Source: Taibaiella sp. KBW10 (GTDB lineage Bacteria; Bacteroidota; Bacteroidia; Chitinophagales; Chitinophagaceae). Taken from it: DNA of 64,000 nucleotides. The DNA lies in NCBI RefSeq assembly GCF_003852495.1, contig NZ_QAJI01000003.1, positions 423,774 through 487,773 on the forward strand, written 5' to 3'. The notes under the pieces were generated by a model. That model was not told the DNA's origin and did not search any database. It worked only from the letters and a program-made list of their open reading frames with translations. The translations under genes and the position numbers were made by a program. Every line of letters starts with the position of its first letter. Within the stretch, counting starts at the first letter, position 1. This document shows, piece after piece, positions 48,022 to 57,521 of this stretch.

Positions 48022-50022
48022 ATGAAATACATCTCTACCTCTAAAATTGTTTTACTCCTGCTCAGCTGCTTTGCCCTGAAATCGGTAAAGGCCCAGCCCT
48101 CCTGGCAATGGGGCAAACGTGGCGGTAGCTCCAGTTCGGCAGTCAATTCCTGCTGCTTCGAAAAGATCTCCGATATGGCCACAGATAAGAACGGCAATAT
48201 CTATGTATTGGGCAGTGCAAATATGGGTATTAATGTGGATGGACATACACATACCGGATATGGCAATAACCTGTCCTCAGGTAATATCATCGTAGCCAGC
48301 TGGAATTGCAGTGGTAGTTTCCGGTGGATGAAAGTGATTGGGAGTTATACCTCCAGCGGTGGCAAAAGCCTCCGGACAGATACCTTGGGCGGTGTGTATG
48401 TTGGTGGGTACACCATCAGTAATAATACGCTTGGCTATACTCATTTTGATAGCGACACCGCATTGGGCAATACCAATAAAAGCATGTTTATCGTAAAATA
48501 TGATACTGCCGGTAACTATCAATGGCTGCGCATGCCACAGGCAGATACGGTAGGACCGGCGGCAATAACCTACACCGGGCTGGTCGATATGGATGTAGCG
48601 CCTAACGGCGAGCTGTTCGCCTTTTGCTATCTTAACCCGGGTATCTACAATGGGACTTATGTAGTAGGCATCCCGGGCATCTATGTGTACCGTTATAATG
48701 CATCCGGCACCTTTCTCGGAGGCACCCCAATGGCCATAACACTTGCCGGTGGCTCGGGCGGCGGCCAAAACTTATATAACCTACAACAAAGCCGCTTTAA
48801 AAGGGATCATCAGAACGGCAGGTATTATATTGCCGGACATTATGATGCGAGCTTTGGAACAATGACTTTTGGTGGCATCAATGTGAACAAAGCATCTTAT
48901 ATTGGTTGCTTCAGCAGCGCGGGTTTTGAACAATGGACCCGGCAATCGGCCACCACCAATCCCGCTTATGAAACGGCCGGCATGATCAGTGGCAGACCTG
49001 CCATTGATGAACAAAGCAATATATACATAACCGGTAATACCTTTAACGGGCAGAGTTTTAACGGGCACACGTTTACCAATACCCTGTCTACTTTGGAATG
49101 GCCTTGTCCATTTGTAGCAAAGCTGAATATAAGCGGTAATATTGTATGGGCGGTAAATGCCTCGGTAATTGGCGCGGCCAACAGTTATAATATTACGGTT
49201 GCAAACAACGAACTCGCTATAACCGGCAATTTTTACCAGCAACTAAAATGGGATAATATCAGCCTGCAACAAGGCATGAATGAAGGTTCGGATGTCTTCC
49301 TTGCCCGCTTAAATATGCAGACCGGCAGCGTATCGGGTATCGATACCTTGATCAGCAGTTATGGTGCAGAAGAAATGCCGGCAATCATTACCCATGATAA
49401 AAAAGGTAATTATTACCTAGGTGGCCAATTCTTTAATGACCTTACCGTGGCGGGCAATACCCTTCTGAACAGCGGGGGAGAAACGGATTGGTTTGTGGCC
49501 AGATTCGGCGCCGCAAATTGCAATTGCACGGTTCCCATCGCACAATTTACCAACAGCAATGGCTCTGGCAGCAACACGATCAATTTCAGTTATACGGGTA
49601 CGATGCCGGTAGACAGCGTGGTGTGGGATTTTGGTAATGGTAATCGCGGAACGGGCCTGAATAGCTCCCAAACGTATGCTGCAAGCGGAACGTATACAGT
49701 ATGTGCCACCGCTTACAATAGCTGCGGCAGTAATCGCATTTGTAAAACCATAGCTACAAGTGGCGTAGGGATCAATGAGCGTGAGGGTTTAGCCGGTATC
49801 CGGTTTTTCCCAAACCCGGTTACCGGGATACTCTCTGTAGACGGTCTTCAGGAGCCCGTACAATTTGTGATGTACAACAGTCTCGGCAGTGCCCTCCAAC
49901 AAGGCACATTATCCGAAGCACAGGCTAGCATAGATATGCATCAATTTCTTGCAGGTTTGTATGTCCTGGCCCTGCAAAATAAAAATGGAGCCCAACAGAG
50001 GATCAAAGTAGTGAAGCGCTAA
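48022..50022 (+). CDS. Secreted repeat protein with PKD module and T9SS sorting domain
   Basis: The protein has 666 residues with a signal peptide (IVLLLLSCFALKSVKAQ). Repeats such as DMATDKNGNIYVLGSA, IDEQSNIYITGNTFNG and THDKKGNYYLGGQF match the SBBP/beta-propeller-like repeats of secreted proteins. A PKD module (SVVWDFGNGNRGTGL ... TYAASGTYTVCATAYN) is followed by a T9SS type A domain (RFFPNPVTGILSVDGL, MYNSLGSALQQG, FLAGLYVLAL). It is probably surface-exposed or released. A weak hairpin follows the stop (50026-50044). Confidence 0.9.
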   Translation: MKYISTSKIVLLLLSCFALKSVKAQPSWQWGKRGGSSSSAVNSCCFEKISDMATDKNGNIYVLGSANMGINVDGHTHTGYGNNLSSGNIIVASWNCSGSFRWMKVIGSYTSSGGKSLRTDTLGGVYVGGYTISNNTLGYTHFDSDTALGNTNKSMFIVKYDTAGNYQWLRMPQADTVGPAAITYTGLVDMDVAPNGELFAFCYLNPGIYNGTYVVGIPGIYVYRYNASGTFLGGTPMAITLAGGSGGGQNLYNLQQSRFKRDHQNGRYYIAGHYDASFGTMTFGGINVNKASYIGCFSSAGFEQWTRQSATTNPAYETAGMISGRPAIDEQSNIYITGNTFNGQSFNGHTFTNTLSTLEWPCPFVAKLNISGNIVWAVNASVIGAANSYNITVANNELAITGNFYQQLKWDNISLQQGMNEGSDVFLARLNMQTGSVSGIDTLISSYGAEEMPAIITHDKKGNYYLGGQFFNDLTVAGNTLLNSGGETDWFVARFGAANCNCTVPIAQFTNSNGSGSNTINFSYTGTMPVDSVVWDFGNGNRGTGLNSSQTYAASGTYTVCATAYNSCGSNRICKTIATSGVGINEREGLAGIRFFPNPVTGILSVDGLQEPVQFVMYNSLGSALQQGTLSEAQASIDMHQFLAGLYVLALQNKNGAQQRIKVVKR

Positions 50023-50116
50023 AAAAGCACCTGATATAGGTGCTAAAGTAAGTATGATGCGATAATCATCATCGCACAAAGAGGACAAGTAGCGGGATGA
50101 CTTTTCATGCATTTAA

Positions 50117-50335
50117 TTAATAGTTGCTGACGCCCGAATACCGTGCGTGGTTCAGCATCAACATAATCATCGCGGGAGTTTGCTTTACATAAATCTTCCC
50201 GCCAAACCGGTTGATGATACAGGTTCTGATAAGCGCTAAGGGATTTTGTGATATTAATCTAAAGGATACAATATGATGTATGTCCAGACTATAGTTTCTG
50301 CCATTAGCCAGCTGCAGCTTAATAAATTTACCCAT
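50117..50335 (-). CDS. Small FlbD-like protein
   Basis: The 72-residue protein reads IKLQLANGRNYSLDIHHIVSF ... TCIINRFGGKIYVKQTP in overlapping short motifs (LANGRNYSLDIHHI; NRFGGKIYVKQTP). This matches the short beta-hairpin pattern of FlbD-like proteins (NG-x3-L-x-I-x2-I, then G-x-I-x-VKETP). In gliding or non-flagellated Bacteroidota such proteins have no flagellar role and are of unknown function. The coding call rests on this pattern and a clean ATG; there is no other support. Confidence 0.5.
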   Translation of the reverse strand: MGKFIKLQLANGRNYSLDIHHIVSFRLISQNPLALIRTCIINRFGGKIYVKQTPAMIMLMLNHARYSGVSNY

Positions 50336-50395
50336 AGATAACCTGTTTTATTAAGAACAAATTTAGCGCACAGGCACAGTTATTGAAAAGTTAAT

Positions 50396-50868
50396 GTTTA
50401 ACCATTCAATAACAAACGGTTTCCTGTGCTGCAACATACTAATGCGATAACAGGAGAAAGCGGCAGTTCCAATAATTCTTGGTTTAAATGCTTTGAAACC
50501 CGCCTGAATAATAGTTGACCTTAAGTAAATAATTATTATTCCGGTTTGTGCTTAACAATACCAGTTATGCCCAAAGCTTTTCTATTTTTCATAAAGTATC
50601 ATTTCCCTTTTAAGGGGTCAAAACGAAAGCTCCTGACGTAACCCCGAATTTTGGGTTTGTGTTTCCGTACAGGCGCATATTATATATAGCCGGGATCAGC
50701 ACCAATAGTCAGATAGGAGGGATTTAATATTTCATAAATGAATGGTGTTTTCACAACCAACCATTTGCGGTGTTAAGCTTATAGACCATAATACCTTCTT
50801 TTTCTGCACTCCGGTTAAATGTCCCTGTAAAAACATACGTCTTCTGGCGGAACAAAAACAAAAAAGGT
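50396..50868 (-). pseudogene. Decayed lactonase (6-phosphogluconolactonase-like beta-propeller)
   Basis: Minus-strand frames between these points contain ordered family-like pieces interrupted by stops and frame changes. TYVFTGTFN and EGIMVYKLNTANGWL match the GTY...GIYVY.LDT.TG.L opening. NPSYLTIGADPGYI matches NPSYLxxxPDG, GYVRSFRFDPLKGK matches G.VSAFxIDP, and YLLKVNYYSGG matches LLVANYxSG. At least three stops and two frameshifts occur. The recognisable part covers only the N-terminal third of a normal lactonase; the rest is lost. Confidence 0.55.
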
Positions 50869-51023
50869 TATAAAAAAATAAGTTATAGAAAAGTAATGCC
50901 AATGGCATCAGGCGCAGATAAAAAACCGGAATAATATTGGACGACTGGACTGATGCAATCTTCTTTAATTGGAAATCTGCGCTAAAATGCCAACTATAAA
51001 TACTCAGGCCATTTTCATGATCC

Positions 51024-51101
51024 TTTTTGTGTCCGCATTGTGTAACGAAAATAAAAAAAAAGTTTCAACAATACTGCTGAAACGCTTTCCTGTGGTGGCT
51101 C
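51024..51101. repeat. Left 78-bp direct repeat of the island
   Basis: It matches 57522-57599 base for base in length, with about three mismatches, including loss of two bases that complete the terminator stem in the right copy. It ends in TGGTGGCTC, copying the CCA end of the tRNA gene. Confidence 0.85.
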
Positions 51102-51673
51102 ACCTGACTGGTGAAAAATTACACCAATTGGAGCAAAATCTGGCTGAAATATATGCTTTTAGGGAACTATTACCCATTTGAGTCATTAATCAAAACCTTC
51201 TAAAGTGCCTTTTAAGCCTTTAAACACTATTATATAATACACAGGCAGCCTTACACCACGAAGCTTTTTAGAACAGCCTCTAATACAGAAGTTGTCTTGA
51301 ACCCTTAATTTGTCAAGATTTATGCTATAGTTTAAAACCGCGTATGGGCAAAAACTATTAGACCCCAAATCTTTTCTAAAGCCTATTATTGGATAGGTTT
51401 ATAGACAAAAAATAATTTTAGGAGGGGGTGCATCAACGGGGATGCTTCTTTCATCCAGGGATGATTAAAACCAAGTTTATTCTAAAACATATAGGCTAAC
51501 TGCTACTAAATAAAGATAAAAAGTTGATGACATATTCTAAAGCTAAATTACTAACGTCAAGCCGGATATGAAGCCAAATTGAAAAACAGAAGTTGAAACG
51601 CTGCTTCCGTCTGCCCCCATTTTGGCAAACCCCATGTTAGCCGTTCGTGCTATTCGTCATACCGCATGTGTCG
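51102..51673. other. AT-rich island flank without supported genes
   Basis: No convincing gene is seen. A short plus-strand frame ending at 51181 (LTGEKLHQLEQNLAEIYAF) may be a gene remnant. At 51624-51650 a GGCAAACCCC ... GTTAGCCGT motif resembles the inverted motif between the two island genes at 55129-55174. Confidence 0.4.
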
Positions 51674-54600
51674 CTATGTAAAATCAGTATCAAAGTCATT
51701 TGCTCCATAGTTTGTATTTGTCGTCCTTAAATGTCTGTGTGGTCGCTTTATTTTATACCTGACTGTGTCATACTTTACATTGCATTTGCTGCAAACAAAT
51801 ATGTCGGCACTTGTTTCCTGCATTTCGTCCTTACACTTGTAGCAAAAATATTCCGCTCGTTCAAGATGTCCCAATTTTTCATTTACACATTTTATTAGGT
51901 TTTGATGTATATAGCCACCTGTTGTTTGCAAATTCGTTAATCGCCTTTGAAGCATGCTGTGTGAACAGCAACTTCCGCAATTTTCACAAATATACAAGCC
52001 GTTTTTACAGCTTTTAGAAACCCTACTGTCAACAATAGAATTACATTGTCCATTTAGGCAATGATTTAAGTAAACTTCCTTTTTGTGCTGTCCGCACTTG
52101 TCATTTTCGCAGCAAAATCTTACAACATTATGTGCTGCAAAATGTGAAGTGTCCACCGGATGAAGCATTTCGTTACACTCATGGCAATATATTTTGTCCA
52201 ATAACCTGTTAAAGCGATTTATTAAACCAATGAACTGATAGTAATGCCCTTTGAGAATGAAATCGTTCATACGATTGGTTTCATCAGTATTTAATTCCAA
52301 TATTTCACAAAAGTCAAGAAGTGTATATGATTCCCACTGCTCTAAGCTGTGATAGGTTTCGCATTTCTGAAAGCACTTTTGATTACCACACCACCAAAAC
52401 TCTTTTTTGAAAAGTTCGTCTTGCCTATTGGCTAATCGCCCTTCGCAGAATGAAATTCCGTTTGGAACTTCACCTCTTAAAAATTTGGCTAAATGTGTAT
52501 TGTTAGCATAGTTGCTACCCTCAAAGTCTAAAAAGAAACGGTGGCTCTTTGCAAATTCTAATACCTCTTTTTCATATTGTGAAGGAACTCCCCAAAGTTT
52601 TGTGTCGTTATTCCATTTTCTTCCAGGTATATTTTTAACCGCTTCAACTAAGCCTGGGTCATACTCAAATTCAATTGCGAAATAAAATCTCCCTTCGCCG
52701 AAACTTACTTTTGAAATATTTCCATTCCTGCTCCAATCAAATTCTGCATTTAATCTTCCACCGCAGTTTTCAAAGTAATTGGTAAGCTTTAATTTTCTTT
52801 TTTTGTCAGCACCTAAACTTTGTAAAACCAAAGAAAGAAGTTGACCTTCAACCAGAAATTTATTTGTTTGAGTATAACTCAGCAAGGCACTTAATATGAT
52901 TTCTGTTGAAATATCAAGTGGAGTTTCCGGGTTGAACCTTTTGCTGGTTCTGTAAAGGTCTAAATCAACACGGGTTAGTTTGTTTAAATCACTAATTGCT
53001 AATTGTATTGTTCCATTTGCTTTTAGGAAAAATAATTTGCGAATGATTTTAACTTGGTCATCGAGTGAAAAGTAAATAAACTTGCTTGCTAATAAGTCGA
53101 AGTCAAAAGTTATTCCACTACCTAAAAACCAAAGTATAATTGAATAAAAATCATTTTTAAAGTCTTCAATATTACTGACGGTGCTGTTGTCTAAATCAAC
53201 TAAACATTTGATGTGATTATATTGTCTGTAAAAAATAATTCTATCCGATACTTCTTGGTTTTCTTTTAAATAGCTAAGCAAGAATGATTTTATTTTCTCT
53301 AATGAAACAAGTCCGTCAGTTATCCATTTTTTTAACTTGTTGTAATCTTCGTATTTTTCATTGAGGATAGATGCAATGTAGCTTTCTGGAAAAATATTTA
53401 CTTTCCCATATTCCCAAAGTTTAAAGTAATCTGCAGGGGTTAGAGTGGCAAATATTTCACTGTCGAATTTTCCAAATATTTCATTTTCCAAATATTCTTT
53501 TCCAAATGTCACTATCCATTTTAAATCTTCTTGTTTTGCTGCAGCGACTTTTGTATTCAGACACTCGTAAATAAATCCCTGATTTGAAGAATAGGTTTTG
53601 AAAAGCTTCTCACATTGATTTGTATTTAATGATGCTGCATTTTTAATTGCCAATGTTAAAGAAAGGTCTTGTGTTAAACCTTTGAAAAACAGATTGTATT
53701 TTTCATCTTCGGTTGCTGTATGAGAAACATAATCATTAAATAAGGTTAAAAGGCTATTGCCTATTTTGTCCTTCAAAAATTCTCTATCAAATATTTTTTC
53801 GTTGAGTTCAAAATAATAAGGTAGCGAATTTTCTGACTTAAGATAGTTTTCAAGGATTTCAAAAGTCTGTTCAAATGTATTTTGTCGATTATAATTTTTT
53901 AGAAGTTCAAACTGTTCTGCTAAAGCTATCTTTTTAAGAATGGATATTTTAGTTTCGCTATCGCATTTGAGAAACTCTTTATTGATTAAATCAAATGGAA
54001 TGCTTTGAATTAATCCTTTAAGCCAAAGACTTACCTTGAAGTTTTCGGTGCATTTGGCTATAATAATGTTATCAATTTCAACAGTAAGTTCATTCTTTAT
54101 TTTTTCTGTTACTTCGCTTCCAATGAGTTGTTTTAACCTGTTGTGCTTATTGAAATCCTCATTTGTATGAATTTCGCTAAAGGAATTTGCTTGTTCATTA
54201 ATTTCTTTTCGATACGCAGTAGTAAGTAAAATTGTAAATTGTTGGGTAATAGCTTCCTTTTTTTCAGTTAAAATAAAAGGCAATAAAAGCAGCAAGTTTC
54301 TTATTTCGGCTATTGTTTCTTTTTTTGATATTTCAATTCTATTAAGTGCTATGCTTTCGCAAAGGGCATTTCCAAAATCATATTCCTTTATTCTATTTAA
54401 TTCAGGAATGCCAATTTCATTTGAAAATTTACTTAGGACTTCAATTGGTATTTCATAATCTTGCTTTTCTGCATAAGCTATATACTTAAACTTCTTTGTT
54501 TTCCAAACACTAAAAAGAATTTTGTCATTTAGCTTCCCTTTAAAATATTCAAATATTTCATTGATTAAGGGTTCTGCTATTTCAGACGAAATATTTTTAC

Positions 54601-55072
54601 TAATTCTCGCTTCAATAAACTCACAAAATGTTATAAAGTTTTCTTTTTCTAACTCCTTGTCAAAATACTCCAGTATAAAAGATTTGATTGTATCCGTGTC
54701 AATGCTTTTAAAAAGTTGACTTGTCGCAGTAACTTTTACACTAAATGGAACACTTTCTTTTCTCAAATAAGTGTTACCATGTCTACTTGTGCCCCTTATT
54801 TCTTTTTCAATTGAAATGTTGTCTTGTTCAGTTAGGGATTTAAGAATAAGAGAAAAATCTTCTCGTGTTGATACTGGCTTGCAATTAACTGCAGTATTGC
54901 GGTTTTTCTTTGGGTCAATTAATTTTTTAAAAACGATAGCAGTCCCTTTTACAAGTTTACTCGGTTTTTCAAGAAAGTTATTTGTGTGTAGAAAAAATTC
55001 TCCTTCTTTATATGTGTCTATTGCTCCAAATCCTTTTTCGGTGTCAAACCATTTTATTAGTCCTATTAGCAT
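51674..55072 (-). CDS. Large cold-shock domain / HARP-like / zinc-ribbon protein, candidate defence factor
   Basis: The protein has 1132 residues. Residues 1-66 form a cold-shock (CSD) domain: GLIKWFDTEKGFGAIDT with the aromatic RNP1-like motif, then GEFFLHTNNF. A ~700-residue, mostly helical, lysine/glutamate-rich region follows. Around 800-840, VKNIPGRKWNNDTKLWGVP matches the HARP-domain pattern of SMARCAL1-like annealing proteins. The C-terminal ~240 residues contain several CxxC pairs (YCHECNEM, CENCGSCCSH, FCYKCKDEM, FVCSKCNVKY), implying three or more zinc ribbons. All are nucleic-acid-binding modules; no helicase or nuclease motif was seen. It is AT-rich and sits downstream of a PD-(D/E)XK-like gene in the same orientation. 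A role in phage defence or DNA processing is inference. Confidence 0.7.
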   Translation of the reverse strand: MLIGLIKWFDTEKGFGAIDTYKEGEFFLHTNNFLEKPSKLVKGTAIVFKKLIDPKKNRNTAVNCKPVSTREDFSLILKSLTEQDNISIEKEIRGTSRHGNTYLRKESVPFSVKVTATSQLFKSIDTDTIKSFILEYFDKELEKENFITFCEFIEARISKNISSEIAEPLINEIFEYFKGKLNDKILFSVWKTKKFKYIAYAEKQDYEIPIEVLSKFSNEIGIPELNRIKEYDFGNALCESIALNRIEISKKETIAEIRNLLLLLPFILTEKKEAITQQFTILLTTAYRKEINEQANSFSEIHTNEDFNKHNRLKQLIGSEVTEKIKNELTVEIDNIIIAKCTENFKVSLWLKGLIQSIPFDLINKEFLKCDSETKISILKKIALAEQFELLKNYNRQNTFEQTFEILENYLKSENSLPYYFELNEKIFDREFLKDKIGNSLLTLFNDYVSHTATEDEKYNLFFKGLTQDLSLTLAIKNAASLNTNQCEKLFKTYSSNQGFIYECLNTKVAAAKQEDLKWIVTFGKEYLENEIFGKFDSEIFATLTPADYFKLWEYGKVNIFPESYIASILNEKYEDYNKLKKWITDGLVSLEKIKSFLLSYLKENQEVSDRIIFYRQYNHIKCLVDLDNSTVSNIEDFKNDFYSIILWFLGSGITFDFDLLASKFIYFSLDDQVKIIRKLFFLKANGTIQLAISDLNKLTRVDLDLYRTSKRFNPETPLDISTEIILSALLSYTQTNKFLVEGQLLSLVLQSLGADKKRKLKLTNYFENCGGRLNAEFDWSRNGNISKVSFGEGRFYFAIEFEYDPGLVEAVKNIPGRKWNNDTKLWGVPSQYEKEVLEFAKSHRFFLDFEGSNYANNTHLAKFLRGEVPNGISFCEGRLANRQDELFKKEFWWCGNQKCFQKCETYHSLEQWESYTLLDFCEILELNTDETNRMNDFILKGHYYQFIGLINRFNRLLDKIYCHECNEMLHPVDTSHFAAHNVVRFCCENDKCGQHKKEVYLNHCLNGQCNSIVDSRVSKSCKNGLYICENCGSCCSHSMLQRRLTNLQTTGGYIHQNLIKCVNEKLGHLERAEYFCYKCKDEMQETSADIFVCSKCNVKYDTVRYKIKRPHRHLRTTNTNYGANDFDTDFT

Positions 55073-55128
55073 TATGATGGTCTTTGTCTTTAATTAGGGA
55101 TGTCAAAAAGGTCTGCTTTGAATTTAAC

Positions 55129-55174
55129 GCTATCGCCGCAGCATGACGGCTAACGAGCAGGGCTTGGCGATAGC
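55129..55174. repeat. Inverted repeat between the two island genes
   Basis: Arms GCTATCGCC (55129-55137) and GGCGATAGC (55166-55174) enclose a spacer holding GACGGCTAACGAGCAGGG. It lies directly after the nuclease gene stop on the minus strand. The GTTAGCC core and position resemble cassette-associated attC-like or REP-like elements. It lacks a T tract. Confidence 0.6.
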
Positions 55175-55180
55175 AACGCT

Positions 55181-55672
55181 TTACCCACTCAATTTATCCC
55201 ACCAATTAATTGTATCATACCTAAACTCTATTTGAATTATAGATTTATCCTTTTTATAGCTTTCTAAATAGCTATCACCCATTTTCCAAATTGACACCGC
55301 TTTTCCTAATGGAAATAGTTCTAAGAGTTTTGATTTGCTTAAAATGAAGATATCAATAATATTGCTCCTGTCAACCAATATAGCAAAGTATGGTACACAA
55401 CCAAATGCCTCACAGGCTTTGTCAACTTTTTCAAAATTATCGTTTGGAATATTTAAGTGAGTTTTTTCTGTTCCTGTGCCCCTTGATCTGCTTTTTACAG
55501 AAATTCCCATTAGTTCTTTAGTAACAGGGTTTCTCGCAATTAAATCAATACCTGTATGGTCAACTTTTGCAGATTCAAATCCGTGTTTTGAAAGCCAATA
55601 AAGAATTAAGCTCTCGGCAAAGTCTCCAGTTATTTTAGAGTGCCTTGAGCTTTTGTTTATTTCAGGTATCAT
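55181..55672 (-). CDS. PD-(D/E)XK nuclease-like protein
   Basis: The protein has 163 residues. GDFAESLILYWLSKHGFESA holds the N-terminal Glu, HTGIDLIARNP the Asp, and LMGISVKSRSRG the final Lys of an E...D...xxK arrangement, in the order and spacing of restriction-endonuclease/Holliday-resolvase-like folds (DUF4365-like small nucleases are similar). The usual (D/E)xK is SVK here, a tolerated variant in some families. It is the first gene of a two-gene AT-rich unit with the CSD/zinc-ribbon protein 108 nt downstream. No methyltransferase partner is present, so a classical restriction-modification pair is unlikely. Confidence 0.7.
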   Translation of the reverse strand: MIPEINKSSRHSKITGDFAESLILYWLSKHGFESAKVDHTGIDLIARNPVTKELMGISVKSRSRGTGTEKTHLNIPNDNFEKVDKACEAFGCVPYFAILVDRSNIIDIFILSKSKLLELFPLGKAVSIWKMGDSYLESYKKDKSIIQIEFRYDTINWWDKLSG

Positions 55673-56018
55673 CTTATAATAATGTCATTTTTATATTGGT
55701 CGTATTTAATAGGAAAATTGCTTTTTGTAATCAAAAATACCATTTTTTATAGATTATTAATCTACTATAAATTAGTGATTTATCTAAAGATATTTTACTC
55801 AAAAATTACAATGTTTTTCTTTAGGAGAATACATAAATGGGCATATGATACAATTAAAGTAACAATACCATCGAACTATTATTTCACTCTTGGTATGGTT
55901 GTACCTGATGTATAGCTACAACTTATACAGTCGACTTCTAAACGGGGCAGTTCTCAAAACAAGAAATATAATAGTAGCAAGGGCTTCAAGGTATTCTTGC
56001 ATCATAATGGGGTATTTG
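55673..56018. other. AT-rich gap with no supported gene
   Basis: A 77-codon plus-strand frame at 55682 is rich in Phe/Ile/Tyr as expected from chance in AT-rich DNA, and no domain or ribosome-binding site supports it. Nothing else is seen. Confidence 0.4.
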
Positions 56019-56515
56019 CTACTTCAATCTTGTAATATCAAGCAACATGCCCACTACCAAATCTGGTAAAATGTGTTGATGGTAATCCTTGCACAAAAAC
56101 AAAATACCTTTCATTTCCACTTTTACCTGCAATGGTATTTTATTGTTGACTCTCACCATGATGGTATTATCGGAGGCAATAACCAGTATTTCTGTAGGCT
56201 TTGTAAACTCATTACCCTGTAATTCAAAAACTCTAATTATGGGGTCGCAATCAATGTAAAAGGCATGGTAACTCTCTTGTCCCAAAGCGTTGTTCCAGTT
56301 AGTTCTATCGTATTTTGTATTATCAGTCGGGGCAACAGCGGTTGCGATATAATTGTCTGAATACAAAATATTTTTTGCACCTGTATCAATCTATACCGAT
56401 ACACATGGCGGCATAACTTCGTATTCATTACTATCCCTCAAGTCGCAATAGTAATTATAGCTTGCCTCGTAATTGGCTTTGAATAATAGTACTTCGTGAT
56501 GTGCGCTATATGAAA
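56019..56515 (-). pseudogene. Interrupted minus-strand ORF of unknown function
   Basis: One frame reads through PISYSAHHEVLLFKANYE, a single TAG, then TGAKNILYSDNYIATAV and continues to a stop at 56019 (end VVGMLLDITRLK). Composition of both halves looks protein-like (Asp/Asn/Tyr-rich), and only the TAG breaks it. The upstream end is cut where the recombinase homology begins on the other strand near 56515, suggesting a deletion junction. No family was recognised. Confidence 0.45.
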
Positions 56516-56519
56516 TTGG

Positions 56520-57469
56520 AAAGGCATAATTGTACAATGGGCATTTCAGCAATATGCTAGGGGTATTTATAGTGCTGAGGAAGTTAGGAGAATTGCAAAG
56601 GAAAGAGGGCTTGACTTGCAAAAGCAAGACTTTCTCAATATGCTGGCAAACGTTTTATATATCGGCAAGATATTAGTTCCTAAAACTAAAGAAGAACCCG
56701 AAGAAATAGTGTAAGGTTTACATGAGCCATTGATAGATAAGCATATTTTTTACACCGTTCAAAGTATACTCCAAGGCAAGCGTAAGCCATTTAAAGAATC
56801 CAAAGATAGCGTTAGTGGAGCCTTTCCATTAAGAGGGCTTTTAATTTGCCCCAAGTGTGAACGTACCTTAACAGGGGGAGTATAAACCAAAACAGACCTT
56901 ACGGCAATAGGATGCCATACTACCATTGCTAAACTAACAAATATGCCTGCAACCATAGGACAAATGCCAATGTTGCTGATAAGTTGTTTAAAGAATATTT
57001 GCAAACGTTTCAGCCAACAGGGGAAGTAGTAGATTTATTTACCCATGTGTTGGATGATATTTTCAATACAAATGATGTGGACAGGCGTGGTCGTAAAAAG
57101 CAGGTCGAGGCGAAAATTGAAGATTTAAAAGGTCGTATAAACACTATGGACTATAAATATGCAGACGGTGGCATTAGTGATGAAAATTACTCCCGTATAA
57201 TAGCTAAACTAAATAATGACCTGAACGAATTGGTAATGCAACACGCAACATTTGCCAAAGCTTCACCTGACCTGAATAAGTATATGAATTATAGCATAGG
57301 TTTATTGCAGAACGTTAGCGAATATTATGCTTCTGCTGCTGCAAATACCAAACACAAGCTTGTTGGTGTAATATTCCCAGAAAAATTGACTTTTAAAGAA
57401 AAATGGTATTACACCACAAAAATCAATGAACTTTTGATGTTGATCCTGAATTCTTCCTTTTCAGATTAG
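56520..57469 (+). pseudogene. Serine site-specific recombinase remnant
   Basis: Joined frames give KGIIVQWAFQQYARGIYS, GLDLQKQDFLNMLANVLYIG, KILVPKTKEEPEEIV, a TAA (56712), then GLHEPLIDKHIFYTVQSIL: the Pfam Recombinase domain of large serine integrases. RGLLICPKCERTLTGG and YYHC give the zinc beta-ribbon, with a frameshift/TAA near 56883 and another TAA at 56930. The intact last 161 codons (from 56984) are the helical C-terminus ending in GVIFPEKLTFKEKWYYTTKI. The N-terminal catalytic resolvase domain is missing altogether, so it cannot act. Confidence 0.85.
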
Positions 57470-57521
57470 CCAAACTCTACGCTTAAATTTTATTCCTCCA
57501 CAACTTTTTAATTTGATCCCA

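Noticed and set aside
50026..50044. Hairpin after the T9SS gene at 48022
   Set aside because: The 7-bp stem has no T tract and a weak loop, so it was not listed as a terminator.
50969..51181. 70-codon ORF running across the left direct repeat
   Set aside because: It reads through the repeat derived from tRNA-Asn flanking DNA, so the first part cannot be an ancestral coding sequence; only the last ~25 codons might be a relic.
55682..55915. 77-codon plus-strand ORF rich in Phe/Ile/Tyr
   Set aside because: Such composition arises by chance in AT-rich DNA; no domain, signal peptide pattern or ribosome-binding site supports it.
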